Source: Treponema sp. (lineage in GTDB: Bacteria; Spirochaetota; Spirochaetia; Treponematales; Rectinemataceae). Taken from it: a stretch of 19,235 nt of DNA. The notes under the pieces are model-generated. The model ran no database searches. It saw only the letters and a list, made by a program, of their open reading frames with translations, and had not been told where the DNA came from. Location of the stretch: assembly GCA_012516755.1 (NCBI GenBank), contig JAAYWE010000024.1, positions 1-19,235 on the forward strand, read 5' to 3'. Positions 1-8,020 of the stretch are shown piece by piece (the first letter of the stretch is position 1; each line of letters starts with the position of its first letter). The position numbers and the translations under genes are program-made.

Positions 1-152
1 GCTGCCTTTGCCATGCCAATTGTCACCTCTTCCAGTGACTCGCGAACACCCCTGCGACGCCCATCAATGGCGGGGCGAATACCTATCTTTGGTGGACTCT
101 CCTTCCACCTATTCTTGGGTGGCTGAAGAAAAAAATCTTTTGACTGTTCCAT
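1..152 (-). CDS. fucI: L-fucose isomerase, N-terminal 50 codons (cut by window edge)
   Basis: This partial gene runs off the left edge. FucI converts L-fucose to L-fuculose in the cytoplasm and also accepts D-arabinose. Reading leftward from the ATG at 152-150 gives 50 residues with no stop. Residues 22-40 contain PKIGIRPAIDGRRRGVRESL, almost identical to the N-terminus of E. coli FucI as I remember it ([20 protein letters not shown]), followed by EE and a MAKA segment as in E. coli. There are about 15 extra residues before the conserved start. A strong ribosome-binding site (GGAGGA) lies 6 nt upstream, inside the 25-nt gap after the LacI gene, so fucI is almost certainly co-transcribed with the regulator and the transporter genes. 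The catalytic residues lie outside the window. Family identity is confident; the true substrate (fucose or arabinose) is not proven. Confidence 0.92.
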   Translation of the reverse strand, partial: MEQSKDFFLQPPKNRWKESPPKIGIRPAIDGRRRGVRESLEEVTIGMAKA

Positions 153-177
153 ACAGTTCCTCCAACGAATATGTTGT

Positions 178-1185
178 TTAGCGTACAAGTTTATGCTGAA
201 TCAATCTTGTCTTAAACCGGAGCGTCTGGGGTTCAGGTGGTCCTATGCCTTCGATTCTATCGATGATGAGATTGGCTGCCGCTTTTCCCATCTCCGCAAT
301 CGGTTGCTGAACTGCATACCGACAATAGCGCAATAGGGGTGAATATGGCATCTCATCGAAAGATGCAAAGGTGATCTGTCTAGTCCTCTCTTCTCCCTCA
401 GAAATCAAGTAATTGGTTGCACCTAGATGCGTAAAAATGTTGACAATAAACCAGGTGTTAGGCGAATAGGGGTCTTTTATTATGTCTTCCATAGCCCGAT
501 AACCAAAAGGAAGCGTCGGATTTCCAAAGCGCACATATTTCTGTTCGATTTCCAGTCCGGCTTCCTTCATAGCCCTGCAGTAGCCTTTATAGCGCTCTTC
601 TGCTGTAGTGACTTCGGGATTTCCCCCCAAATACCCAATGCGATGATGCCCTTCTCCTATCAGAGCACTGACCGCCTTGCATGCTCCCTCTTCATTGTCG
701 ACCAGCACCTTATCTGCTCTGTAGCCTTTGAGTATTCGGTCTACAAAGACAATCGGAATATTGAAATCTGAAATCTGAGGAAGATAAGCGTTGGAACCCC
801 CAACTGGTATAAGTACTATTCCATCGACTAGCCGCTCCGCGAGATGACGCACCTGCTTTGCTTCTTCCTCTTCTGAACTTTGACTGGTGCCAACAACCAG
901 AGAATATCCCCGCCTCGCAAGCTCCCTGTTCATGCTCTCTGCAATAAACATGAAAAAATCGCCAGAGAGGTCGGGCGCAAGCACTCCAATAGTGTTAGTG
1001 CGACTTGTCTTGAGGCTACGCGCGACAACATTGAGTTTATAGCCAAGTGAGTCTATCGCTTCAAGCACTGTCTGGCGCGTCCTTTGACGCACACAAGGAT
1101 TATTGTTGAGCACTCTCGACACCGTTGCAGTCGAAACCTTCGCTCTCTCTGCAACATGCCGAATTGTCACGGTAGCCTTACTCAT
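178..1185 (-). CDS. LacI-family transcriptional repressor
   Basis: The 335-residue protein has a typical LacI/GalR layout: an N-terminal helix-turn-helix (residues about 7-30, with VSTATVSRVLN as the recognition helix), a hinge helix near residue 55 (VARSLK), and a periplasmic-binding-protein-like effector domain from about residue 64 (TIGVLAPDLSGDFF) to the end. Length is normal. The ATG shares one base with the stop of the AEC transporter gene (TAATG) and has GGAG 7 nt upstream, so translation is probably coupled. Family members repress sugar operons and are released by a sugar or sugar phosphate. Its likely targets are the two palindromes at 8021-8032 and 8063-8076, whose CG-centred sequence is typical of LacI-family operators. 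The effector is likely a fucose-pathway intermediate, which is inferred from the neighbours only. Confidence 0.93.
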   Translation of the reverse strand: MSKATVTIRHVAERAKVSTATVSRVLNNNPCVRQRTRQTVLEAIDSLGYKLNVVARSLKTSRTNTIGVLAPDLSGDFFMFIAESMNRELARRGYSLVVGTSQSSEEEEAKQVRHLAERLVDGIVLIPVGGSNAYLPQISDFNIPIVFVDRILKGYRADKVLVDNEEGACKAVSALIGEGHHRIGYLGGNPEVTTAEERYKGYCRAMKEAGLEIEQKYVRFGNPTLPFGYRAMEDIIKDPYSPNTWFIVNIFTHLGATNYLISEGEERTRQITFASFDEMPYSPLLRYCRYAVQQPIAEMGKAAANLIIDRIEGIGPPEPQTLRFKTRLIQHKLVR

Positions 1186-2216
1186 TATACGACTCCAAGC
1201 AGCACCAAAAGTGCCACAGTCACAATCGCTATAAGCGTAAAAAGCGTGAGTACGCTGCTTACAAACTGAATATTTCCCTTATAATATACGGGAATTATAA
1301 AGGGCGGCGGTAGCACAAACATAATCAAAGCCGCGCGTCTCTGCCACACCCCAAACCCCAGCGCCGGCACAACCCAATGTGCCATTCCAAACCCCATAGC
1401 CAGCGCTACAACAAGGCGCGTCGCTACCACCCAAACCACCTCGCGGCTAAGCACAAGCCCTCCGCTGAGCGATGCGCCAATTACAAGACACACGAGTGGT
1501 GTGGTAAGCCCTCCTACCATTGCAAAAAGCATGTTCATCACTACATTCTTTTCCCCGAGCCTCTGTGCGAATTCTGGCGCTGCAATCGAAAGCACCACAC
1601 CAAGGCAAATAGCCCATAGCACCTTTGAGTTCACGATATCTCGCCATGGAAAGACAGTCCCTGCGATGCTCCTCTTTTTCATCTTACAGCGCTCTTCTTG
1701 GCTAGATGCGCCATGTCCTTTCGAAGCAAGGGCCATATCAGCCTTTTCTTGTAATTCCTGGATTCGGCTTGCCCTTGCTTGCTCTGCCATATTCATCTGG
1801 ACCATGAGCACGGTGAACACATAGATTACCTGCCCTATATCGAGTGCCGCAAATGCAGGCAATTGCTCGGCTCCATAAAAGCCGCTAAACAGCACATAGC
1901 CAAGCATCCCCGCTTCAAATCCCTGGTAAAGAAACCTCGTCTCCGGGCTTGGCGCATGCATAAGGCGCCCTATCGCTGCACCGACTATTCCCATCGCCGC
2001 ACATGCAAAAAATACTACAACGGCCAGTGCAAGATTCCTTCCCTCCAGATGTAGCAATAGAAAAGCTCGAAACATCACAAGCGGCAGGGTGAGATTAGTG
2101 ATGAGTAGCCGCAAACCTTCCACTGCTTTTTCTGGTAACAGCCCCTGCTTTGCAAGTAGATAACCTGCAACCATGAGCACAGCAATTGAAAGTAGCGAAC
2201 CAAGCGCCTGTTCCAT
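1185..2216 (-). CDS. AEC-family (auxin efflux carrier-like) membrane transporter
   Basis: This is a 343-residue inner-membrane protein with about ten hydrophobic segments in a five-plus-five arrangement, separated by a hydrophilic loop of roughly 50 residues (about residues 143-195, rich in K, E and R). The fold pattern and the LITNLTLPLVMFRAF and FVLPPPFIIPVY segments fit the AEC/BART superfamily, whose bacterial members carry small organic acids or other metabolites. The start is set at the ATG at 2216; an in-frame TTG at 2225 also exists, but its GAGG would be only one base away, whereas it is about 10 nt from the ATG. The gene sits between fucU and the LacI gene in the leftward operon. 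Possible roles are export of a fermentation product or secondary substrate entry; neither can be decided from sequence. Confidence 0.85.
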   Translation of the reverse strand: MEQALGSLLSIAVLMVAGYLLAKQGLLPEKAVEGLRLLITNLTLPLVMFRAFLLLHLEGRNLALAVVVFFACAAMGIVGAAIGRLMHAPSPETRFLYQGFEAGMLGYVLFSGFYGAEQLPAFAALDIGQVIYVFTVLMVQMNMAEQARASRIQELQEKADMALASKGHGASSQEERCKMKKRSIAGTVFPWRDIVNSKVLWAICLGVVLSIAAPEFAQRLGEKNVVMNMLFAMVGGLTTPLVCLVIGASLSGGLVLSREVVWVVATRLVVALAMGFGMAHWVVPALGFGVWQRRAALIMFVLPPPFIIPVYYKGNIQFVSSVLTLFTLIAIVTVALLVLLGVV

Positions 2217-2228
2217 CTTTATCAATCC

Positions 2229-2284
2229 TCATTCGGAGATTGTTCTTTAGAGACTGTTATACACAAGCTCTCAATCGGAGACTG
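2229..2284. repeat. Decayed 14-nt tandem repeat at the end of the mutarotase gene
   Basis: Four consecutive 14-nt blocks can be laid out here. The first (TCATTCGGAGATTG, 2229-2242) and fourth (TCAATCGGAGACTG, 2271-2284) agree at 12 of 14 positions, the second shares the GAGACTG end, and the third is barely recognisable. The fourth copy forms the 3' end of the FucU-type gene including its stop codon, so the repeat fills the gap up to the AEC gene and supplies the GAGG ahead of the AEC start. It is probably a slippage product. No function is evident. Confidence 0.5.
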
Positions 2285-2708
2285 GTGGCACTCCTTTTTT
2301 AAGGATGATATTGCCATATTTGACTGTCTCTCCTGTCATGACGACAGCAAAGGCCTTGCGCGCTCTTTCGTAGAAGGCAAATCGCTCCATTCGCGCGATG
2401 GGTGGCGTCTTAGGCCAGTAGCGATCGATCACCTCCCGATAGCGCTGTTCCACTTCTGGGTCGAGTAAATCACCTTTTGATGGAAGCATCATCACCACAG
2501 GGTCATCGACGTATGTATCCAGGTTGATAAGACGCAGAATTCCATCGAGCAAATCTGGAATCCGAATTCCGTCAGCTCGTACCACGCGCGAGTTGAGCGA
2601 ATCTCCAGTAAAAAATGCATCGGCGAGGACTAATTCGTCGCCATGCCCCATCCTATAGAGCACCGATAATAATTCTGCGGAGATACAAGGCTTGATTCCA
2701 ATCAGCAT
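2271..2708 (-). CDS. fucU: FucU/RbsD-type L-fucose mutarotase
   Basis: The 145-residue protein matches the FucU branch of the RbsD/FucU family along its whole length. FucU interconverts alpha and beta anomers of L-fucose (and some other sugars) so that the isomerase gets its preferred form. Visible signatures are MGHGDE at residues 20-25 (His22 is the conserved base), Asp30, VRADG near 43, LDPEVEQRYR in the middle, and the C-terminal FAFYERA and KYGNIILKKGV, all as in E. coli FucU. The start codon overlaps the end of the PfkB kinase gene by 7 nt (2702-2708), with GGGGAG close upstream, so the two are translationally coupled. With fucI at the window edge this makes fucose the best substrate guess for the locus. 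Confidence 0.92.
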   Translation of the reverse strand: MLIGIKPCISAELLSVLYRMGHGDELVLADAFFTGDSLNSRVVRADGIRIPDLLDGILRLINLDTYVDDPVVMMLPSKGDLLDPEVEQRYREVIDRYWPKTPPIARMERFAFYERARKAFAVVMTGETVKYGNIILKKGVPPVSD

Positions 2709-3694
2709 ATGACTCCCCTCGTGTTAAAGCTCGACATGATTCCGGGAGCAATTTTCACTGCTTCAGGATCGAACAAAGCGAGCTCGCGAAGCGTAGGTGG
2801 TTCTGCACCGCGCTTAGTACAATCCAGCGCTGCTTCCGAAATGGCAAGGCGCAATATCGATTGCATGGCCTCTTCGCTGAGTGCACTCAGATCCTTCCGA
2901 GTGCTGACTTTGAGCCAACCCAAGCCCACAAGCAACGCGGCATGAAAGCTGTCACCTGCACCGATCGTATCGACAACAGGCACAGATTTTGCTGGCATCT
3001 CGACCTGTCTCGCCTTAGTCATAAGGACTGCACCGCGATCGCCCAAAGTGAACGCAACGAGCTCAGGGCCCATCTCCAGCACTTTTTGAGCAGCCTTGCG
3101 CCCCGGCATCTCATAGAGCCATTCGAGATCTGAGTCGCTCGCTTTGACTATAGCGCTTCTTTGGCATATCCACTCAAATCTCTCAATATAGCGAACCTTA
3201 TCGGAAATAAGGTTAGGCCTAATATTCGGATCGAAGCTCACAAGCCTCGCAATATGTTCTCTTTCAATAAGCGAGCAGATGCTCGAGCCGGAAGGCTCCT
3301 GCGCAAGAGAAATGGAGCCAACTAGCAAAAATCGGCATGATTCAGGAAGCGTTACAGGCAAATCGCTCGGGTAATAAAAACGATCGGCAGCGCCTTCCGA
3401 ATAGAACGCATATTTTGCATTACCCCCAGCATCTCGCTCGACAAATGCAAGTGTAACCGCCTGCTCGCTCCGTGAAAGCATCGACAAATCTACACCCGAA
3501 CTTCTCAGCTTGTCGATTATTTTATCTCCCAAAAAGTCTATCGAAGTCTTGCCGATAAACCAGGTTGGTACACAGAGGCGCGCAGCCGCAATAGCGCTAT
3601 TATATGGGCAGCCACCGGGGCATGCTTCAAAAAGATCTGCGCCTTGCTCCGAGGGCACCATATCGATCAGACTTTCGCCACATGCTGCTATCAT
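2702..3694 (-). CDS. PfkB-family carbohydrate kinase (fructokinase-like)
   Basis: This is a 330-residue ribokinase/PfkB-family sugar kinase using ATP. It shows the N-terminal glycine motif (CPGGCPYNSA, about residues 25-34), the central FDPNIRPNL segment, and the C-terminal DTIGAGDSF motif, in which GAGD forms the anion hole and Asp248 is the catalytic base. I chose the ATG at 3694 because GAGGAG lies 9 nt upstream and the protein then begins MIAACGESLIDM like other family members; a GTG at 3724 would add 10 residues. It overlaps fucU by 7 nt and follows a 178-nt spacer that holds a stem-loop. The specificity is unknown: candidates are L-fuculose, D-ribulose (from D-arabinose via FucI) or fructose. 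The rightward operon carries a second kinase of the unrelated FGGY family, so the two probably act on different compounds. Confidence 0.9.
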   Translation of the reverse strand: MIAACGESLIDMVPSEQGADLFEACPGGCPYNSAIAAARLCVPTWFIGKTSIDFLGDKIIDKLRSSGVDLSMLSRSEQAVTLAFVERDAGGNAKYAFYSEGAADRFYYPSDLPVTLPESCRFLLVGSISLAQEPSGSSICSLIEREHIARLVSFDPNIRPNLISDKVRYIERFEWICQRSAIVKASDSDLEWLYEMPGRKAAQKVLEMGPELVAFTLGDRGAVLMTKARQVEMPAKSVPVVDTIGAGDSFHAALLVGLGWLKVSTRKDLSALSEEAMQSILRLAISEAALDCTKRGAEPPTLRELALFDPEAVKIAPGIMSSFNTRGVIC

Positions 3695-3758
3695 ACTCCG
3701 TTGCTCCTCAAGAAAAGCAGACACATACCCTGCCTTTTCTATTCCTCTTAACTCTTAC

Positions 3759-3773
3759 TAATTGATTCAATTA
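3759..3773. repeat. Perfect 15-nt palindrome upstream of the kinase gene
   Basis: TAATTGATTCAATTA is a perfect inverted repeat (7-nt arms around a central T). It lies about 65 nt before the PfkB kinase start and just after the stem-loop at 3781-3816 in the direction of transcription. It could be an operator or simply AT-rich structure. It does not resemble the LacI-type palindromes in the divergent region. Confidence 0.45.
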
Positions 3774-3780
3774 TTAGGCA

Positions 3781-3816
3781 AAAGGGGCTGCCCAAAAAAG
3801 AATGAGCAGCCCCTTT
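3781..3816 (-). terminator. Stem-loop after the binding-protein gene (partial terminator or mRNA-stabilising hairpin)
   Basis: AAAGGGGCTGC (3781-3791) pairs perfectly with GCAGCCCCTTT (3806-3816) across a 14-nt loop, giving an 11-bp GC-rich stem 56 nt downstream of the stop of the binding-protein gene. On the minus-strand transcript only a short U run (four Us, three of them within the stem) follows, so full termination is doubtful. Hairpins at this place are common in ABC sugar operons, where they keep binding-protein mRNA more abundant than downstream mRNA. That role is inferred. Confidence 0.6.
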
Positions 3817-3872
3817 CTACGCCATGTAATACCCTTAAACCAGACAGATCTTCTTAGAACTCAGAAGATTTT

Positions 3873-4961
3873 TCAGTCATACAAAAGCTGCGCTATGTCT
3901 GGCTGGTCCATGTTGCTGTAGTCGAAAAATTTCGCACCAGTATCGATATCCGCAACAGGCTGGCCCATCACCGCCTTATAGGCGAGTTCCATAGCATAAT
4001 AGCCGATCATGTAGGGATCCTGCGTGATCGCTCCAAAGAAATACCGATTGCGAACCGCGGCTTTCTGCGCTTTGCCAGCATCGAATCCGATCACCACCAG
4101 GCCTGGATACTGAGTTGGCAGCGCTGCGCCATCATTGGATGCAGAAAGTAAGGCGCGAGCCGTTCCTTCGTTCGAGCAGAAAATCCCCACAATGTGGTCG
4201 CTCTTTACTCTATTGAGGATCGATTGAGCAGTGGCCGTTGCATCGGTGTCTTTTGGCGAAGCAGGAACTACCATGTCCAGGATTATCGCTTTCCCGCTGG
4301 TGGGGCTGTCGGGTGCAATGTATGCCCGGTTGCCAGTCACCTTGATGTCGCTGAGCGAGCGCCCACCTTCGGTGGTGATGAGCTTGATCATCATGTCGCG
4401 GAATCCTTTGCCACGGTCAGTCACGGACTGGCTGGTCGCATCCTGGTTGAAGTCGATGATCGTGATGGGGTTCGATGGTGTCGCTGCTTTTATTTTGTCC
4501 TTGATGACAGGGAACATCTTCTGAGCGGCAAGCCCTGCAGCAGCATAGCTGTTTGTCGCAGCGGTTGCATAGATGGCTCCCTTGGGCGCATTGGGTACGC
4601 CCGAGTCAAATCCAATGATCGGGATTTTGCGCCTCATCGCTTCATTGAGCTGATCCATAACGGAATTGGTGTCCAGAGCTGCTAGGCAGATGGCGGATGG
4701 GCTCTTGGCCATCGCATTGACGAGCATCTGAACCTGCTGCTGGATATCAGCTTCTGTCGGTGGTCCTTCGAAGGTCATTACCACATTATATTTATCGGCG
4801 GCGTCTTTCGCTCCCTTCATGACCGTCTGCCAGAACTGATGCTGAAAGCCCTTGGAGATCATGGGGATAAAAATCGGGCCTGCAGCAAACACAGGAACAG
4901 TAATTGCAGCCAGGAGAATGAGCGTCACAATAACTGTTCCAACTCTTCTTGTCTTATGCAT
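3873..4961 (-). CDS. Periplasmic sugar-binding protein of a ribose/fucose-type ABC importer
   Basis: The 362-residue protein begins with a clear Sec signal peptide (basic MHKTRR, then a hydrophobic stretch, ending VFA before AGP at about residue 26) and has no lipobox cysteine, so it should be a soluble periplasmic protein. The mature part is a Peripla_BP_4-type two-lobe sugar-binding fold: FIPMISKGFQHQFWQTVMKGA at the N-terminus, IPIIGFDSGV near 115-124, and VVIGFDAGKAQKAAV in the C-terminal lobe. It is longer than RbsB-type proteins (usually near 300 residues), with the extra length in the second half. The start has AGGAGG 5 nt upstream. It is the third gene of the transporter, 84 nt after the permease and followed by a hairpin. 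Ligand identity cannot be read from sequence; fucose is suggested by fucU and fucI. Confidence 0.93.
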   Translation of the reverse strand: MHKTRRVGTVIVTLILLAAITVPVFAAGPIFIPMISKGFQHQFWQTVMKGAKDAADKYNVVMTFEGPPTEADIQQQVQMLVNAMAKSPSAICLAALDTNSVMDQLNEAMRRKIPIIGFDSGVPNAPKGAIYATAATNSYAAAGLAAQKMFPVIKDKIKAATPSNPITIIDFNQDATSQSVTDRGKGFRDMMIKLITTEGGRSLSDIKVTGNRAYIAPDSPTSGKAIILDMVVPASPKDTDATATAQSILNRVKSDHIVGIFCSNEGTARALLSASNDGAALPTQYPGLVVIGFDAGKAQKAAVRNRYFFGAITQDPYMIGYYAMELAYKAVMGQPVADIDTGAKFFDYSNMDQPDIAQLLYD

Positions 4962-5045
4962 ACCTACCTCCTCTACATTAATGCTCCGGATTGTCTCCGA
5001 AGCTTATCTGCCAATTAAGCCCGCAACGCGGACTCCATTGCGATT

Positions 5046-6326
5046 CTATTTCTTATCCAATATATGATCCGTTTGCTTGAGCATCTCTGTGAATTCATGG
5101 TCCGCAGCCCGCTCTTCGGCACGAATCCTGGCGAGCTCAGCTTTTTCTTCTGCTTTCTTTGTCGCATAGGTTGCTTTCATTTCGCGTCGGGTAGCTACGA
5201 TTTTATCTTGAAGTTCAGCGGCCTTTGCTGTGTCGCCAGACGCTTTCAATGCAGAAAGCTCGCGCTGCATAGAGGCGATCTTCTCCAGCATCTCTGCCTT
5301 ATAGATATCGGCCGCAGTTTCAATCTTTATCTCCGCCGCCTTCCTTGTTCGATACATATCGAGGAGCACAGCACCTATAACAATCACGCCAGTGAAGAAG
5401 GTCTGCCAATGGGCTTGAAGATTCATAGCTGGCAAGCCCGTCGAAAGCACAGACATGATGAATACGCCGATTATGGTCCCCCAAATAGTACCGACGCCTC
5501 CGGAAAGCGAGGTACCACCGATAACTGCCGCGGCAATAGCATAAAGCTCAAAACCCTGCCCTTGCGCAGGGAGAATAGTCGTATAGATTGCTGCGTAGGA
5601 AATGCCACCAATTCCTGCAGTTACCCCCGCAATGACATAAACCCACATCTGCCACTTCTGCACATCTACGCCAGAAAGTCGGGCTGCTTCTATGTTGCTA
5701 CCTATTGCATAGGTATAGCGACCAAGTTTTGTGTTTGACAAAATGAGATGGCAAATCACAGCAACAAGAAGCAAAAGAATAGCACCTGTTGGTATCATGC
5801 CGCCTGTCGGTGACAAATAAAGAAAAAGGTTCTTGTACCAACCGCCGGGCTGCCCACGAATTGGGAACGTAGCGCTCTGGACATTCGAAACGATAGAACC
5901 CACGCCCATAGAGATCATCATCGTACCGAGGGTTGCAATGAAAGGCGGCAACCTTAGTCTAGAGACAATGATCCCATTGAAGAATCCAAATGCAGTGCCC
6001 ACTAAAATGATAATAAGCAGCGATGGGACCATAGGCACGCCATTCTTGAGCGCAACTCCACCAATGAGCGTGGATGCCATCATCACCGTTCCTACAGAGA
6101 GATCTATGCCACCAGAAATTATGACAAATGTCACTCCCATAGAGATGAATCCAATGTAATAGGCAGCATCGATGATGTTTACCAAGGTCTGATACGAGAA
6201 GTAGTTTCTTCCGAAAATACCAAAGAACACATACAGAATTATCAATGCGGCTGGGGCAAGCGCATATTTCAAACCTCGTTCCTTGAACCGCTGCATGCGG
6301 CTCTCTTCCACAGTCTCTAAAGCCAT
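5046..6326 (-). CDS. Sugar ABC transporter permease (RbsC-type) with a long charged C-terminal tail
   Basis: This is the membrane subunit of a monosaccharide ABC importer (BPD_transp_2 family). Residues up to about 325 hold the normal set of hydrophobic segments, with the family signatures ISGGIDLSVGTVM and AVIGGTSLSGGVGT, the latter in the cytoplasmic loop that contacts the ATPase. After YRTRK the chain continues for about 101 residues that are not membrane-like: strongly helical, rich in K, E, A and R, and with coiled-coil character. RbsC-type proteins usually stop near 320 residues. I chose the ATG at 6326 (426 residues) because AGGGAG lies 8 nt upstream and it leaves a 4-nt gap to the ATPase stop; an upstream start at 6371 would add 15 residues overlapping the ATPase gene. 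Confidence 0.93.
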   Translation of the reverse strand: MALETVEESRMQRFKERGLKYALAPAALIILYVFFGIFGRNYFSYQTLVNIIDAAYYIGFISMGVTFVIISGGIDLSVGTVMMASTLIGGVALKNGVPMVPSLLIIILVGTAFGFFNGIIVSRLRLPPFIATLGTMMISMGVGSIVSNVQSATFPIRGQPGGWYKNLFLYLSPTGGMIPTGAILLLLVAVICHLILSNTKLGRYTYAIGSNIEAARLSGVDVQKWQMWVYVIAGVTAGIGGISYAAIYTTILPAQGQGFELYAIAAAVIGGTSLSGGVGTIWGTIIGVFIMSVLSTGLPAMNLQAHWQTFFTGVIVIGAVLLDMYRTRKAAEIKIETAADIYKAEMLEKIASMQRELSALKASGDTAKAAELQDKIVATRREMKATYATKKAEEKAELARIRAEERAADHEFTEMLKQTDHILDKK

Positions 6327-6330
6327 GTGT

Positions 6331-7851
6331 TCACTCCCTTGCAAGGACAGCTTGGCGACCCATTGTGGCAAGATGCATAATAGCCTCCTGGTTAGCCTCT
6401 TCTATGGGCAACTCTCCGGTTATGCGTCCTTCGCACATAACGATGATTCTATCGCTCATGCGCAGGATCTCCGGCAACTCCGAAGAGATCATGATTATCG
6501 ACTTTCCTTCTCTTGTAAGCTCGTTCATGAAAGCATAGATTTCGCTCTTTGCTCCTACGTCGATTCCGCGCGTGGGTTCATCAAAAATGAGAATTTCACA
6601 GTTGCAAATGAGCCATTTTGCAATAACGACTTTCTGCTGGTTGCCGCCCGATAGGTTTCGAATGAGCTGGTCGACAGAAGGTGTCTTAATTCGAAGCCTT
6701 TCGATGTAGTGCTCGGTCACATCCTCTGCTTTTTTAGCATCGACGAATAGACCACGTGTAAATTGATCGTAGGATGCCATTACTATGTTGTCTCTAAGGC
6801 AAAGATTGACCGCAAGACCAAAGCGCTTACGATCTTCGGAAAGATACCCAATGCCCTTCGCCACCGCATCTTGGGGTGAATTGATCCTGACTCTTCTGCC
6901 GTTGACTTCGATCCAACCACTCTGAATAGGATCAGCGCCGAAAATAGCGCGTGCAGTTTCGGTGCGGCCTGCTCCGATAAGCCCTGCAAAGCCAAGAATT
7001 TCACCCTTTCGGAGCTCAAAGCTCACATTATGCACCAGTTTGCCTGCATTGAGCCTATGTGTGCGCAACACGACAGGAGCCCCTGGCGCAACCATGCTCT
7101 TGACTTTTGGCTGCTCATAGATCACGCGCCCCACCATCATATTGATGACCTGATCCCTTGTGACATCGTTCGTCTTTTTTGTGCTAACAATTTCGCCATC
7201 TCTCATCACGGTTACGCGATCGGCAATCTGATGAATCTCCTCCAAACGATGGGAAATATGGATCATCCCAACGCCCCGGTTCTTGAGGTCTCGCATGATT
7301 GCAAAGAGCTCTTCGATCTCCGCATCGGTGAGCGCCGCAGTGGGCTCATCGAGAATGAGTATTCTCAAGCGATGGGACACTGCCTTGGCGATTTCTACCA
7401 TCTGCTGTTTTCCAACCGTGAGACGCCCTACTTTTTCTGTTGGATCGATGTCCATTTTGAGCCGAGTGAAGAGCTCCTCGGCTCTCTTATTCTGTTCGCG
7501 CTTATCCAGGATTATGCCATTCCGACGAGTGAACTCTCTTCCGATAAAGATGTTTTCAGCAACGGTGAGATGCTCCATCATGTTTAGTTCCTGATGGATA
7601 ATCCCGATGCCCATTTCGAGCGCATGCCTTGGATCGCGCGGATTGAAAAGATGCCCCATGTAGTAGATTTGACCTGAGTCCTTTGGATTAATGCCGACAA
7701 GAACTTTCATAAGGGTAGATTTGCCTGCACCATTCTCCCCGACGAGCGCGTGTATCTCCCCTTCATCGAGATCGAAGTCCACCTGGCGAAGCGCATGTAC
7801 GCCTGTAAAGCGCTTATCGATTTTCTCCATCGACAATAGTTTAGTGGCCAC
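6331..7851 (-). CDS. Sugar ABC transporter ATP-binding protein with two ATPase domains (RbsA/MglA type)
   Basis: The 506-residue protein has two tandem ABC ATPase domains, the hallmark of monosaccharide importers. Domain 1 shows Walker A GENGAGKST (38-46), signature-like VGKQQMVEIAKA and Walker B LILDEPTAALT. Domain 2 has the degenerate P-loop GLIGAGRTE typical of the family, a full signature LSGGNQQKV and Walker B ILIFDEPTRGID. It would energise the permease at the inner face of the membrane. The start is a GTG at 7851 with AAAGGAG 8 nt upstream, which is better than the later in-frame ATG at 7830. It is the first gene of the leftward operon, behind a leader of roughly 165 nt if the promoter assignment is right. 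The substrate is not readable from this subunit. Confidence 0.95.
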   Translation of the reverse strand: MATKLLSMEKIDKRFTGVHALRQVDFDLDEGEIHALVGENGAGKSTLMKVLVGINPKDSGQIYYMGHLFNPRDPRHALEMGIGIIHQELNMMEHLTVAENIFIGREFTRRNGIILDKREQNKRAEELFTRLKMDIDPTEKVGRLTVGKQQMVEIAKAVSHRLRILILDEPTAALTDAEIEELFAIMRDLKNRGVGMIHISHRLEEIHQIADRVTVMRDGEIVSTKKTNDVTRDQVINMMVGRVIYEQPKVKSMVAPGAPVVLRTHRLNAGKLVHNVSFELRKGEILGFAGLIGAGRTETARAIFGADPIQSGWIEVNGRRVRINSPQDAVAKGIGYLSEDRKRFGLAVNLCLRDNIVMASYDQFTRGLFVDAKKAEDVTEHYIERLRIKTPSVDQLIRNLSGGNQQKVVIAKWLICNCEILIFDEPTRGIDVGAKSEIYAFMNELTREGKSIIMISSELPEILRMSDRIIVMCEGRITGELPIEEANQEAIMHLATMGRQAVLARE

Positions 7852-7920
7852 CGCTGCGACTCCTTTCCCCTGCTTTAGGTCTTAAAGGTCATACACGTAT
7901 CGCCATATTCTCGTCTAAAT

Positions 7921-7950
7921 CATGCACAGCCGTGCACAACCGTGCACTCA
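7921..7950. repeat. Three 10-nt direct repeats containing TGCAC
   Basis: CATGCACAGC, CGTGCACAAC and CGTGCACTCA lie end to end with a period of one DNA helical turn. Each holds TGCAC, and in the second and third copies it is the palindrome GTGCAC. They sit in the predicted untranslated leader of the leftward operon, about 70-100 nt before the ATPase start. They could be regulator half-sites on one DNA face, or an RNA element; no known motif was recognised. Confidence 0.55.
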
Positions 7951-8020
7951 GCCTTGCAACCCATAAAATCTATCGATGTGCCCTGCCTGCTAGGCGCTCT
8001 TTCCGACTCAATAGCGATAA

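Noticed and set aside
3781..3816. Full Rho-independent terminator ending the transporter transcript
   Set aside because: The stem is strong, but the U run after it is very short in the transcribed direction, and the kinase-fucU-AEC-LacI-fucI genes have no clear promoter of their own here; a partial terminator or stabilising hairpin fits better.
4194..4685. Plus-strand open frame of 163 codons within the binding-protein gene
   Set aside because: It is an antisense shadow of a confident periplasmic binding protein, with no domain or convincing ribosome-binding site.
5064..5738. Long open frame of 224 codons on the plus strand, antisense to the permease gene
   Set aside because: It lies opposite a clearly conserved ABC permease, has no recognisable domain, and its composition (many Cys, His and Arg) looks like an antisense translation.
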